From Amia ocellicauda (lineage: Eukaryota; Chordata; Actinopteri; Amiiformes; Amiidae), in the NCBI RefSeq assembly GCF_036373705.1, contig NC_089852.1, forward strand, positions 31,571,707-31,635,706: a stretch of DNA of 64,000 bases, read 5' to 3'. Under the pieces are notes generated by a model. That model searched no databases and was not told where the DNA came from. It saw nothing but the letters and a program-made list of their open reading frames with translations. Positions 33,993-45,298 of this stretch are shown one piece after another (within the stretch, counting starts at the first letter, position 1; each line of letters begins with the position of its first letter). Made by a program: the position numbers and the translations under genes.

Positions 33993-33999
33993 TTTGCAA

Positions 34000-34994
34000 T
34001 CTTGAAAACATGTTTTATTTTGATTGTGGTTGTTAACAGAAAGAATAGTAATAACTGTTTTATATGAACAGTCCCTTATTTTAATTGGTAAAAGTTGTAT
34101 TTATTTTTGACTAAATTTATTTATTTTCCTTAACATTTTCCCTTATTTCCCTTATTTTTACACTGCTATTTGTTTTTGTATAGCCTTTTCTTCCATTCCA
34201 ATAACTGGACTGAAAACATTAAAGAAGCAAGCCAAATGTATATAGATTCTTAGAATAAGTGGCAGTGCATGTTAAATGTACAGTATTTAAATCACAGCAT
34301 GTTAAACAAGCTGGACAACTGCAATGTTGGAAAAATGTTGTTTAATGGTATTCTCAAAATTGTTTCTTTCAGAATGATATGTGGCTTATTAATTACTGTA
34401 TAGTCGTAGTGTAACTAGGTATTTTTACATGTAAGTTGTAAATTTCATGCTTTATGTGTCAAAGTGTGATTTACACTAGCTACATTACCTAGACAATCTG
34501 TGACCACTGTTGACCATCAGGTCAAAACTGGACCAGCTAGTAACATAGCTAGTGTAATCCAATTAAATTTAACACTTGAAGCATGACATTTAGCAGGACT
34601 CCATCTTTTATGTAAAAGGCCACACTGTCTGCAGTCATAGTATGTTTAACAATGGGGTGCAAATTAGGTACTTTTCTGTTTATGCCAGGTTCATACTGTA
34701 GATTCAGGTCAGACTGCATGTTCCCTCTACCCATGACACCCTTTAATGTATACAAAACATTAAATTATCTTAGATTAAACAATAATAGAAAAAATAATAA
34801 TAAGTTAAGCATTGCCTTTATATTTAGTTCTGGGTTCAAGTGAGCAGAAATGTAAACACACAAAAAGGAAACATTACCACAGTCAGACTGTTTGCTATGC
34901 TCTTCATGAGCTTTTAAATAATCTAATCTAATAATCACGTTATACAAGTTAAATTAGAAGGTACGTTTTTTATTAACTTTAATATTGTTTACTA
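34000..34994. other. AT-rich spacer
   Basis: Nothing recognised. Confidence 0.5.
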
Positions 34995-35050
34995 AACTTA
35001 AGTCGCCCTGAATAAGGGCATCTGCCAAGAAATAAAAATAATAATAATAA
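34995..35050 (+). repeat. L2-like LINE/SINE 3' tail, short
   Basis: aagtcgccctgaataagggc then atctgccaagaaataaaaat and AATAAT repeats. A 55-bp severely truncated insertion of the same tail as at 26600-26660. Confidence 0.8.
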
Positions 35051-37556
35051 CTATATTTAGCAATGACATGTTTCTATGTACAGATTAATTCAGTGAAGAT
35101 CACTAAATTAAAACAGGTGGATGCCAATAATGTAGATGCCATTGTAATGTAGATTGGTCATCTGGAATCTCTCACAAGGATTAATCAGTGTTCATACATT
35201 TCAAAAACATATTCATCATTGAATAAAAGTAACAGTGGGGTTTTTACATGCAAATTGTAGTCATGATAAGTGTTGTGTTTTACGTGTTAAATTGGTATTG
35301 GTGAGTTACATTAGCTGCATTACATGGAAGAGTCCTTACCAGTTTAGTGTTGCCATCGATGCTTTAGAGTTGTGATGCAAATTCCTAGAATAACATATAT
35401 AGAGGAGAACTCCAGGACCAGTGCTGCACCCTACCAGGTTCTACAGAATGTCCCTTAACATAGGTCTTTGTTACACGGAACTTCTGATTTCCAAATACAG
35501 ACATTAGCTTGTAAACAAACATCTATACACTCAGGGTCAACCATCACACAGGTAGTCCGTTGTATCATAAAATTCAGGCAGATTGTACATCAGGTTTTCA
35601 TTACGAGTTGAGTATACACAGGTTATAGTTTTTAATGTTCAAATCTGTGTTATTATAAGATAGAACCAAAGATATTAAACGTGAACTCAGCAAGACAGAA
35701 GAACAAATAAATGAGAGGCACCCAGGTCATTACAGCATGTTACTTCGATGCGCAGTAGTACAATATTTGACATTTTGTCTGGGAATAATGTAGGGTAAAT
35801 CTGTAATGAATGGGTCTGAAAAGAAACAGGGATGTTAAATTTGGTTTCAACAAATATATTGTAGGTAGGTTATTGTGCTGCGCTGCCTAGAGTGAGAGTC
35901 CACCCCAGTCTGCGCTGTGATTCCCCAGACAATGGGGGAGTGATAATACCAGCACAACAGCTGACTCGCTGTTCCCTCCTGACTGCCCCCCGGACTTGGT
36001 TTGGTTACTAGTGTTTGTTGTGTTTGTGATTATTATTAGTTCTTTGTGTAGTTACGGACCCATTCATATGTGTTAGTCTAAACTAAAAGAAGAGCTAAGG
36101 GGTTGTTTGTTGTAGGAAGCAGTAGGAAGCAGAATCTCATTATTTATTTGTTGATCTCATCTCCAGTAAAATGACCAGTTGCTTGCAATCAGTGAAATTC
36201 AGTAATCCAGTACTCTGCATTCTGTTTATGATACATGCTCCACCAATTTTCAATCCGCCAATTGCCGTGGCTTGATCCTTGTAGTACACAGCAGCTTTTT
36301 CCTCTTGATAGGACTGTTTATACCATTGATACTATAAGATATCACTTTTAAAGTACCCATGTCCAGTCTACCCAACTTAACATTATTGCAAGTAGCAGAA
36401 ACCACAAAAGTAACCTGAGCACATACACAGTATGATCTGCTTTTGTTTCTGCAGTGTTTGTCTCCTTTAAAAATATCATCATAATCAGACTGAAAAAAAA
36501 AAATGTCCTTATCCTTATATCAAAACCCCCAGTGTATATACTGTGCTCCTGTCATACCAAGTTCCATTGAAACAGAACAATTCAAACAGTTGAACTATTA
36601 ACAAAAACAGATAGACTTCCAGAAATCCAACAGACAGCTTCAAGAATTAACTTTTATACTTTCATCTTCAACATCAATGTTCAGGATTGTTCTAAGATAA
36701 GTATATTTAGTATGATCAGCTATCTGTTCCCAATATAAACTGAGCAGAGCATTATCAGGGATTATCTACTCAGGGAAAAGTAACTGTAGTGTACTAAATA
36801 AGCCATGCATAAAGAACATATTGTCAAGCTTGTCGCAGCCTGTTACCAGGCGAACGTAAATAACTAAAATACATAACCACAACCTGCATCCATTGCAACC
36901 CAAGAACATTTCTTGTTTTATCTTCCCTTATTATTATTATCATTTTTTGTATAAATCCCTGTCATACCTTCAATTGCGTTACATGTACCTTTGTACAAGA
37001 CATTATGTTTAGTGAGAAAGGGACAACAAGCTGTATTAGTACCACCCAGATGCTAGAAAGCATTAAGTGGAGGGGGAAGTTGCCCTCCTATATCTGTATA
37101 TCTTTTTACGTTAAACCTAGTTGTATTACAAATCCAAAATAATCCAGAATATAAAGTTGTTACCTCTCATAGCTTTTTGATTACTGTCAACTAACCCTTT
37201 ATGTTTGTCCGTTTTTCTGAAAGCTTGAATGTTCGTCTCTGACAAGCCCCTGGACCGCCTCCTTCCCCCATGTTGCTTTCCCTGTTGTGTTGATCATTGA
37301 TTTTGCATCGGTTCTTTCTCCATGATTTCCCTCCTGTCTACTTTCATGGTGATCCCTAGCTCTTTCAGTGTCGGGAGTGCATCCATTAACAAGGAGAAAA
37401 CTCTCACCCCTGTACTCAGAGTCATTCTTAGCTGTGCTGGGTATGGAGTGCTTTTATGTTTTTCTCCCTCAGACGTTTGAGCTTCGAGTAAATTCTGGTC
37501 TTCTGTTGCTTTTATATATTTTCTTCTTTACAAATGATGAAAATACAGATATTAAT
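35051..37556. other. Non-coding DNA, 2.5 kb
   Basis: No gene, transposon or conserved block recognised on either strand. Confidence 0.5.
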
Positions 37557-38345
37557 CTGAGAAAGGGTTGCTGCAGAGAGAGCATGAGTCCCTGTGCTTA
37601 GTGTCATAGTCTCCCCTGCTCCTACCTTAGTTCAACACCAGTGGTCTCCCTCTCCTGAATACTAATCTAGTGCTTCTCCTTTCCTCTATCCACCACAACC
37701 AGTTTCTCCACATTCTTTCCTTCCAGGTGCACCTGTTCTGTCTTCCTCTTTTACCATTGGCTAATCACTCCTACACCTAGTTCAAACCCTCTCCCCTACA
37801 TAGTATTTAAACCCCTCTGTTTCCTAGCATAATCGTGAAGTCTTGCATTCTCTCCTGGATCAATTCTGAGCATTGTTTCTTGATTGCCTTACCGTGTATA
37901 ATGACCTCTTGCTTCCCTCTCTCATTTACCCCTTTTTGGATCTCCCCACTAGCCTGTTTGCTTGATCGATTGACCTGGACTGTCCCTGTTTACTCTCTAT
38001 CATTTGCCTTTATCAGATTATCTGCTTCAACTCTAAGCCTGCACTTGGATCCTTTCCTTTGGTCCTTGAGGACATTACACTTAGTCTGCACTTCAGTGTT
38101 AAGCTTTATATATATATATATAGCTCCTTCAGGAGGGAAGCTTCTGAGATTTGCAGCCCGAACACAGACCTTTGAGACTGTGGCTCTGTAATACTGGGTT
38201 AATTAACCAGAATTACAAAATATTACAAATAAGATTAAAAGATTAAAAAATAAGATTAAAACAAGGTGGGTTTTTATTTTCCAGAAAGTGTGTGTATGAA
38301 ATGTAGGTACAGCAGTGTCAGGTTTTTGTAAGGCACAATACGCCT
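37557..38345 (-). promoter_or_regulatory. Relic OR upstream block, split by a solo LTR
   Basis: 37557-37601 plus 38080-38345, read as one, match 61365-61640 upstream of the third OR: agggttgctgcagagagag, then ttagtctgca..tcagtgttaagc, a TATA run, gctccttcaggaggga and tctgagatttgcagcc, then gtgtgtgtatgaaatgtagg. On the minus strand it would be a promoter with the palindrome CTCCTGAAGGAG (38124-38135) ahead of a TATATATAAAG run (38104-38122). No OR coding sequence is found in the 2.5 kb downstream, so it seems orphaned. Confidence 0.6.
37602..38079 (+). mobile_element. Solo LTR, 478 bp, with target duplication
   Basis: Starts tgtcatagtctccc and ends gaggacattaca, flanked by CTTAG on both sides (37597-37601 and 38080-38084). 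The paralogous block at 61397-61410 shows the uninterrupted site with one CTTAG, confirming the boundaries. It is pyrimidine-rich, with a tatttaaacccc box near 37805. Confidence 0.9.
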
Positions 38346-38742
38346 ATGAGTATTTCCATTGATCCAGAAATGCACTGTAAAAGCATATATTACGAATGTA
38401 TCTTGTATTCAAGTAATTTAATATTCAGTGGTTAGGCCTGGAACACCTAATAACAATGCCCCCCCACCCCCCACCAAAAAATAATCAAATACTACATTCT
38501 TCAGAATAATTTCAAATGTGGAATGTGGAACAAAAGTATTCTTTGAATCAACAATAACTTCATAGGTTGTCTGTGGGAAGTTGCGTTTGCAGCAGATTTT
38601 GTGAATAATTTATTTCACTGCTGCTGATAGGCCGATTTACTAAAAGTACAACCGGGTCTAATTTAGTAAGTATTTATTACTTAATCACTTGGGTGACATT
38701 CATTAATAATCTTGTATTATTAATATTGTTGTCATAGTGTGA
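38346..38742. other. Spacer
   Basis: Nothing recognised. Confidence 0.5.
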
Positions 38743-38744
38743 TA

Positions 38745-39008
38745 TAGTGCATCCAGAAAGTATTCACAGAGCTTCACTTTTTCCACATTTTGTTATGTTA
38801 CAAATACAATACTTATGTACATGTGCTTTTTTGGTTTTTTATTTTTAATAAATTTGCAAAGATTTCAAACTTCTTTCACGTTGTCATTATGGGGTATTGT
38901 TTGTAGAATTTTGAGGAAAATAATGAATTTAATCAATTTTGGAATAAGGCTGTAACATAACAAAATGTGGAAAAAGTGAAGCGCTGTGAATACTTTCCGG
39001 ATGCACTG
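38745..39008. mobile_element. Miniature Tc1-like element D (264 bp)
   Basis: Both ends match the ends of full-length element F (47498-49082): gtgcatccagaaagtattca and its complement ttccggatgcactg, with TA at 38743-38744 and 39009-39010. The whole transposase gene is deleted, leaving only the two terminal regions, so it is a MITE derived from that family. Confidence 0.9.
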
Positions 39009-39239
39009 TACATATACACTTGTATTATTATGCTGTAATCCTATTTAACAACAGGGCTTCCTTTACAGCTTTATTGAAGGCTTGAGGAAGGCTTTGTAGG
39101 TTCAGCTGGCAGGCCTATAGAGTCACTGAACTTTTAAGTTTTAAGCGCAGGGCTCCCTGTGTGATTTACACTGCCTCTGCACCATACTGCTTGTCTCCAG
39201 TCACACACCTAGTGCTAGTCTTTGGTACTATATATATAC

Positions 39240-39626
39240 ACAGATGGGTGATAAATTAAATGAAAAACCTCAATAAATGAGTGGAGTAACAATAAAGAAA
39301 TTGCGGCCCCATAGACACTGGTCTACATAGGATATTTGTGGGTAAGTGTGTCCGTGGCTCCCCCCGTCTCGGGGTGGTACAGCCGGAGAGCGGTAATTGG
39401 ACGGGAGGGAGTCACCAGATAGGGGAATATATAAGGGCAGGGTTACGGGTTAGAGTTTGGGTTGAGCGGGAGTTTAATGGAAAGAAACATCTCTGTGTTT
39501 AGAGAATCTGAAGGAAAAAAGGGGAAAGGGAACTACCTCTGTGACAGAAAAATAAATCACAGTTTTTGTTTCAGAAAAACTCCGTCTCGAGTGCTTTAAT
39601 TTATTAGCAACGCAAGGTCGCTACAA
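39240..39626 (+). repeat. LTR-like segment
   Basis: TATA-like atatataagggcaggg (39427-39442), AATAAA at 39551-39556, and a 3' end gcaacgcaaggtcgctaca typical of a gypsy LTR end (..GCTACA). The 5' end is not clear. The last 34 bases are repeated inverted at 39651-39684. Confidence 0.5.
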
Positions 39627-39684
39627 TATATATATATATATATATATATATTGTAGCGACCTTGCGTTGCTAATAAAATAAAGC
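39593..39684. repeat. Hairpin: inverted LTR tip around (TA)n
   Basis: 34-bp arms at 39593-39626 and 39651-39684 match at 33 of 34 positions and enclose a 24-bp TA run. The left arm is the end of the LTR-like segment. Confidence 0.85.
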
Positions 39685-39711
<27 letters not shown>

Positions 39712-39715
<4 letters not shown>

Positions 39716-40071
39716 TCACAGCTCCAGGGGTCCTGGGTTCGAGTCCCGACTTGGGGTGTCTGTCTGTGTGGAGTTTGCATGTTCTCCCCGTTCTCCTCCG
39801 GGCACTCCGGCTTCCTCCCACCGTCCAAAGACATATGGGTTAGGTTAATTGGCCATGATAAATTGCCCTGTAGGTGTGCCCTAGGAAACCTTCTCCAAAG
39901 GGGGCAATTTTACCCCAACTATGTGTGTATGTATGTGTGTGTGTGTGTTGCCCAACGATGGCCTGGCATGGTGTATTCCTGCCTTCCACCCTATGCCTGC
40001 CGGGATCGGCTCTGGCTTCCCCGCGACCCTCACCAGGATAAGCAATTTTGAAAATGGATGGATGGATGGAT

Positions 40072-40128
<57 letters not shown>
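39712..40128 (+). mobile_element. SINE-like repeat with B-box, ending in (GGAT)n(TA)n
   Basis: gggttcgagtcccgac near 39730 fits an RNA polymerase III B-box. The body (gtgtggagtttgcatgttct, ggttaggttaattggcc, gtgtattcctgcc, gccgggatcggctctgg) is a repeat widespread in fish. It ends ccaggataagcaattttgaa aatggatggatgg and then a TA microsatellite (40075-40127). It lies just after an AT run (39685-39711). A shorter 3' copy is at 46894-47012. Confidence 0.75.
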
Positions 40129-40130
<2 letters not shown>

Positions 40131-40947
40131 GCAAATGTCACACCATATAAACAACTGAAGAATCGCACCTAATATAGCTCTGTCCTGTGGAATTCAGTGT
40201 AGATCAAACCCAGGTTTCTGGATCCATGCATTATTCAGTCACCTGTTAGGTAGGGCACTGTAGTGTTGAAAAGCGTGTTTTCTGCATTAATATGGGAGCC
40301 ATTTCAAAGCACTTTCACATTACATAACATATATACCTGGTTATTTATGTTTTAAAATTATATCAATCTGCTTAGATGTGTGCATACAGATGTATACACC
40401 AGTTTACAGAGTTTATTGCGTAAAGTTTATTTTATTATTCGTTTTTTCATGTTTGTTTATGCACTCAATTTTCAATGTAAATGCGGTGTTTCTGCCCTGA
40501 AAATGTTATGTGAGATGTTAATATGTAAAACTATTAAGTTTTATCCAACACTGTGGATTTAATTTTGCTGTTTTATAAAGGATCTGCACATTATGCAGAG
40601 GTGGCGGTTGTATGTAGTATCCCATTATATCTTAATGTCCCAGGATTGCGGGGTCAGGTGGCACCCCTACAGAGCAGCACATGTGCATCTCCTAGCTTGG
40701 GAATCCTCTACAAAATAGCTAGTCTCTCATTTCTTCACTGTAAGTTTATTAGGCCTTTAATAATGCAGAGATGCTGTTGTTACGTACCTGGATGCAACCA
40801 CATAATATACACTTGTTTACCATGGTATCTATTCTGCCCTCACAAGTACAAGACTTGGCAGACAGCGAACAGCTTCTCAATAAAGAATCAGGAGGCAGTA
40901 GTACTGCTTGGACTTTATACTGAAAATTGTATCTTTTGTTTGTAAAA
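40129..40947. other. Spacer
   Basis: No gene or repeat recognised. Confidence 0.5.
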
Positions 40948-41240
40948 CGATAGGTTGCGAATGCAACCGTGGTTATCTGAGAAAAGAAGCACTGCCCAAG
41001 GGGTAGGGGTTTTCAGCGCACATTTGCTGGAAGATATTGAAGACATTTATCTATTAAAGCTGCCATTGACCCTTGTGCCCTCCACTCAAACAGGACCCTT
41101 CCACTTCCTGTTTGTAAAAAAGGTGACGTCTGCCCAAAGACTTCCTCTTTTTGCCGGGAGCTAGAACTCCTGCGCAACCTTGCAACCTTTGGGCAGTGCT
41201 TCTTTTCTCAGATAACCATGGTTGCATTCGCAACCTATCG
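40948..41240. repeat. DIRS-like foldback unit, 293 bp
   Basis: The outer 21 bases are perfect inverted repeats (cgataggttgcgaatgcaac.. and its complement). Pairing extends through gtggttatctgagaaaagaa gcactgcccaa with few mismatches. Each tip is itself a small hairpin (GGTTGC-GAAT-GCAACC). The interior holds the ctgccattgacccttgtg and aggtgacgtc sequence shared with 16521-16807 and 59610-59869. No coding capacity. Confidence 0.85.
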
Positions 41241-41249
41241 TTATCTTTT

Positions 41250-43215
41250 GAGTTAGAAGAACATAAGAAAGTTTACAAACGAGAGGAGGCCATTCGACCC
41301 ATCGTGCTCGTTTGGTGTCCATTAATAACTGAGTGATCCAAGGATCCTATCCAGTCTATTTTTAAATGTTCCCAAATTTTCAGCATCTACCACATTGTTG
41401 GGGAGTTTGTTCCAGATTGTCACAACTCTCTGTGTGAAGAAGTGTCTCCTGTTTTTCGTTTTGAATGCCTTGAAGCCCAATTTCCATTTGTGTCCCCGGG
41501 TGAGTGTGTCCCTGCTGATCTGGAAAAGCTCCTCTGGTTTGATGTGGTCGATGCCCTTCATGATTTTGAAGACTTGGATCAAGTCCCCATGAGGTCAAAC
41601 TAGAGCATTGTACAGTCTTAACATTACTTCCCTTGTTTGAAATTCTACACTTTTTACAATATACCCTAACATTCTGTTTGCCTTTTTTATTGCTTCCCCA
41701 CATTGTTTGGATACAGAAAGTGAGGAGTCCACATAGACTCCTAGGTCTTTCTCATGCGTTACTTCATCTAGTTCTATTCCTCCTATAGTGTAATTATAGT
41801 GGACATTTCTGTTACCTGCATGTATTACCTTGCACTTGTCCACATTGAATTTCATCTGCCAGGTGTCAGCCCACAACTGAATATTATCTAAGTCCCTTTG
41901 AATAGCCTGTGCTGCCGAGACTGTATCTGCTGAGCCACCTATTTTAGTATCATCTGCAAATTTGAAAAGTTTGCTAACTATCCCAGAGTCCAGATCATTA
42001 ATATAGATTAGAAAAAGCAATGGCCCTAGTACTGATCCCTGTGGAACTCCACTTACAACCTCACTCCAGTTAGAAGCGACTCCTCTAATCGACACCCTCT
42101 GTTTCCTATATATCAACCAGTTCATAATCCATCTACTTACATTACCCTGAATGCCTACAGCTTCCAATCTGAGGATCAGTCTTTGGTGTGGAACCTTATC
42201 AAAAGCTTTTTGAAAATCTAAGTATATCATATCATATGCTTTCACGTGATCTACAGCTGCAGTTGCATTTTCAAAAAATTCTAATAAATGAGTAAGACAC
42301 GATCTGCCTCGTCTAAACCCATATTGATTATCTCCAAAAATATGGTTTTCATTAAGATGCTCCTCTATTTTCTGTCTAATAATTTTTTCCAACATTTTAC
42401 AAGTGATGCAGGTGAGAGTGATTGGTCTGTAATTTCCTGGCTCAGTTTTGTCCCCTTTCTTGTGGATTGGTATGACATTTGCGGTCTTTCAGTCAGTTGG
42501 CACATCCCCTGTTCTAAGTGTCATTTGGAATATTTGAGTTAGTGGCCTATACATAATTTCCCTCATTTCTTTAAGTACTGTTGGAAATATACCATCTGGC
42601 CCAGGTGATGTGTTTGTTTTTAATTCTGCTAGTCCCTTTAGTACCTTCTCCTCATTTTTCCTGATCTCTCTTAGGGTGTGACTGGACTGGTTGTTGACCT
42701 GTGGCATGTTATCTGTCTTTTCTTTTGTAAAAACCTCTGTGAAATACTCATTTAGAACATTTGCTACATCTTGTTTGTTTCCAAGATACTTCAATTTTTT
42801 TTTATCCGTTTCACTTCCTCCCTTATTGTCCTCTTGCTGTTGTAGTATTGAAAAAAGCTCTTTGCATTAGAGCTATGTTTCTTTTTATTTCCCTCTTTGC
42901 TTTCCTGATCCCTTTCTTAAGATCTCTTTGCAGCTCGACATATTCTATGTATTTTGTTTTGTCTCTGTCCCTTTTGTATGCGCTATACAACATTTTCTTC
43001 CTCTTGATATTTTTTTGCATACCTCTATTAAACCATTTTGGCCACTGTTTTTTGATCCTCAACTTGCTAAGTTTTGGTACAAATTGCTCCTGAGCCTCAA
43101 TTAGTATATTCTTAAAATATAACCATCCATTTTCATCTGAATCTGTATCCAGTGTGCTCCAGTCTACCTCTTCTAAGTACTGCCTCATACCTTTAAGTAG
43201 CTTTTGTCTACCTAC
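41250..43215 (-). mobile_element. CR1/Rex-like LINE, nearly complete RT half
   Basis: Longest LINE copy in the window, minus strand. Pre-RT region from 43215 (VDWSTLDTDSDENGWLYFKN, WPKWFNRGMQKNIKRKKMLY), then 42794-42489 (EVFTKEKTDNMPQVNNQSSH, TSPGPDGIFPTVLKEMREIM), RT at 42395-41595 and the C-terminal domain at 41703-41322. The 3' end is agaacataagaaagtttaca at 41270-41251. The endonuclease is missing, so the copy is 5' truncated. Confidence 0.92.
41595..42395 (-). pseudogene. LINE reverse transcriptase domain
   Basis: 266 open codons without a stop: MLEKIIRQKIEEHLNENHIF, GFRRGRSCLTHLLEFFENAT, MIYLDFQKAFDKVPHQRLIL, SGVPQGSVLGPLLFLIYIND and FKFADDTKIGGSAD. The palm motifs YLDFQKAFD and FADD are intact. 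Frames change on both sides (near 42400-42490 and 41600-41700). The encoded enzyme would copy LINE RNA at a nicked target site. As part of a truncated copy it is not functional. Confidence 0.92.
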
Positions 43216-43229
43216 CCCCAGTTCACACC

Positions 43230-43522
43230 TAACTGGCCACACCTGGCTCCTCCTGCATCAGAATTCCTGCTAGTTCTAGACAAAATCTCCCTTCTACAAC
43301 CTGTTTACTTTCACCAACTCAGCAGCTGAACTGAACTGACTTCAATTTAGGCAAACTACAGACAATGCTAAATTCAATTAAGGCTAACTGGCCACACCTG
43401 GCTCCTCCTGCAACATAATTCCTGCTAGTTATAGACAAAATCTCCCTTCTACAACCTGTTTACTTTCTCCAACTCAGCAGTTGAACTGAATTGACTTCAA
43501 TTTAGGCAAACTACAGACAATG
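43230..43522. repeat. Two-copy tandem repeat, 155-bp period
   Basis: 43230-43367 and 43385-43522 are about 95 percent alike (aactggccacacctggctcc .. caaactacagacaatg), joined by a 17-bp spacer. The array abuts the truncated 5' end of the LINE. No coding potential seen. Confidence 0.85.
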
Positions 43523-43799
43523 TTTGTGATACGAGTTCTAGGACAAACCCAGTGTGGCTTAATGGGCATCAAATCAGGATTCTGAGGTGGCAATGTGACC
43601 AGTAATGTCTAAGAGACATGAATGTTTCAGTGCATTTGTAACAAATGTTTTCACCTATAAAGGTATATATTTATGTAAAATTCACTTAATTCTGACAGCA
43701 AATTAAGTAAAATTAGTTAAAGTAAAAAAATGTATTATTCCAAGATATTAAAATAATTTATATTTTTCAAATTCATATTATGTTCATATTTGGTATCCA

Positions 43800-44732
43800 T
43801 CACTTCAGAATATGTACTCTTCTGCTGAACACCCTCATAACTCTCCTGCGAATTTGACTCAGTTTTAAGCCGTATATGAGGGGATTTAAAAGAGGAGGGA
43901 TGACTAGAAATTCCACTGCCAGGAAATTGTGAAGAGCCTGTGGCATGTTGCTTGAACCATATCGCGTGTACATCAAATCAAAAAACATGGTTATAGTAAA
44001 ACTGATTAAGATTATCAAATGGGGCAAGCAAGTCTGCATAAATTTACCTCTCTTTTCGCTAGACTTTACACAAGCCCTAACAATGTGGATGTAAGAATAT
44101 ACAATAAGGAGGGTTTGTGAAAAGTGTGTAAATATACCAGCATATCCGTATATGTTGTTAACTGTTGTGTCTATACAAGACAGCTTTACAATTGACCAGT
44201 TTTCACAATACAGTTTCCTAATGTGAGATCCACATAGAGGCAGTCTCATTGTTAAAGAAATTGCAATTGCCAATTCACAGAGAGGAAAAATCCAAGAAAT
44301 CAACAGGAACTTGCCAACAGTGAAAGGTGTCATTATAGAATGGTACTGTAAGGGTTTGCATATTGCCACATACCTGTCATAAGCCATCACTGTCAAAATG
44401 GTAAATTCACATGTAACAGATGAGTAGATTACAAATACTTGAATCAAGCATCCAGCGTATGAGATCACATGAGAGTCAGAGAGGAAGTCGAACAGCAGTT
44501 TGGGATAGAACCCAGCAGTTCCATACAGTCCATTGACACACAGGTTACAGAGGAGGATGTACATGGGCTCATGGAGGGTTTTCTCAATGATGATTGTAAT
44601 GATCAGTGTCAAATTGAAGAAGTATATCAACAAGTAAGCGAGAAGAGTGATGGCAAAAAAAGTGCATTTATTTGATCTTGTTTCGTTCAATCCATAGAGT
44701 GTGAAGACTGCAACAATGGAAGAATTCTCCAT
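43800..44732 (-). CDS. Olfactory receptor, fish type (310 aa)
   Basis: Intact single-exon seven-transmembrane odorant receptor, co-linear residue by residue with the receptor at 4183-5115 and closer to the one at 60259-61188. Signatures: N-glycosylation sites N3 and N16; FFNLTLIITI in TM1; LHEPMYILLCNL at 53-64; Cys95; MAYDRYVAICKPLQY at 116-130; ECL2 cysteines at 167, 176 and 186; ISWI in TM4; KFMQTCLPHL at 230-239; NPLIY at 283-287. The basic C-tail SQIRRRVMRVFSRR is typical. No stop or frameshift. A TATA-type element with a diverged palindrome lies about 580 bp upstream. Confidence 0.95.
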   Translation of the reverse strand: MENSSIVAVFTLYGLNETRSNKCTFFAITLLAYLLIYFFNLTLIITIIIEKTLHEPMYILLCNLCVNGLYGTAGFYPKLLFDFLSDSHVISYAGCLIQVFVIYSSVTCEFTILTVMAYDRYVAICKPLQYHSIMTPFTVGKFLLISWIFPLCELAIAISLTMRLPLCGSHIRKLYCENWSIVKLSCIDTTVNNIYGYAGIFTHFSQTLLIVYSYIHIVRACVKSSEKRGKFMQTCLPHLIILISFTITMFFDLMYTRYGSSNMPQALHNFLAVEFLVIPPLLNPLIYGLKLSQIRRRVMRVFSRRVHILK

Positions 44733-45298
44733 TGATGCAGGTCAATGCTTCAAGCTAGTTTGACAGCTGAGTGACAACTAGAAGAGAGAAAGTTTTTTAT
44801 AGTGGTGTGAGATGTAAGGTTCTCTGTGAGCTTTCCAGAATAAAATGAATCTTTGAATGACCAGGATACTGCAACACAAATGGACTAGGCCTGTCTGAGA
44901 AATTAGGATAGTATTAGCTTTCTCCTATTGGGTAACACAGCTTCACCTCCACTTAATCCCTGCAAGATGGGTCGATCGTTGTGGGGTCTTTCCCGCACTC
45001 TCTCACACACTTTAGTATCTTCAAAATTAATTAATAAGAATTGATAAGTATCGGAAGCAAGATGTAAGTACAGGAATACTGGTAAGTTACTACTCTGTAC
45101 ATGGAAAAGGCAAAAATAAACAAAACATTATTATTAAGGTTTACAGAGTTTCTCCCTCAAATGAGCAAAGATGTTACAAGTATTATAGGCCTTCTCTTGT
45201 CTATTTTCTAATCTGATGAAAATGCCTGCATACAATACCTAAAGAAAAAGACAGCGTGCTGCAGCAGTAAGAGCCCAAGACTGTTTTTTTTTAACCTG
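44733..45298. other. 5' flank of the second OR
   Basis: No transposon recognised. It lies between the CDS and the promoter-like block and may contain a 5' UTR intron. Confidence 0.4.

Noticed and set aside
39720..39745. A tRNA gene suggested by the ggttcgagtcccgac B-box
   Set aside because: No cloverleaf can be folded around it; it is the pol III-like box of a SINE-type repeat.
40075..40127. TA runs (also 39627-39650, 39685-39711, 54521-54573) as regulatory elements
   Set aside because: Simple microsatellites next to transposon ends; nothing suggests function.
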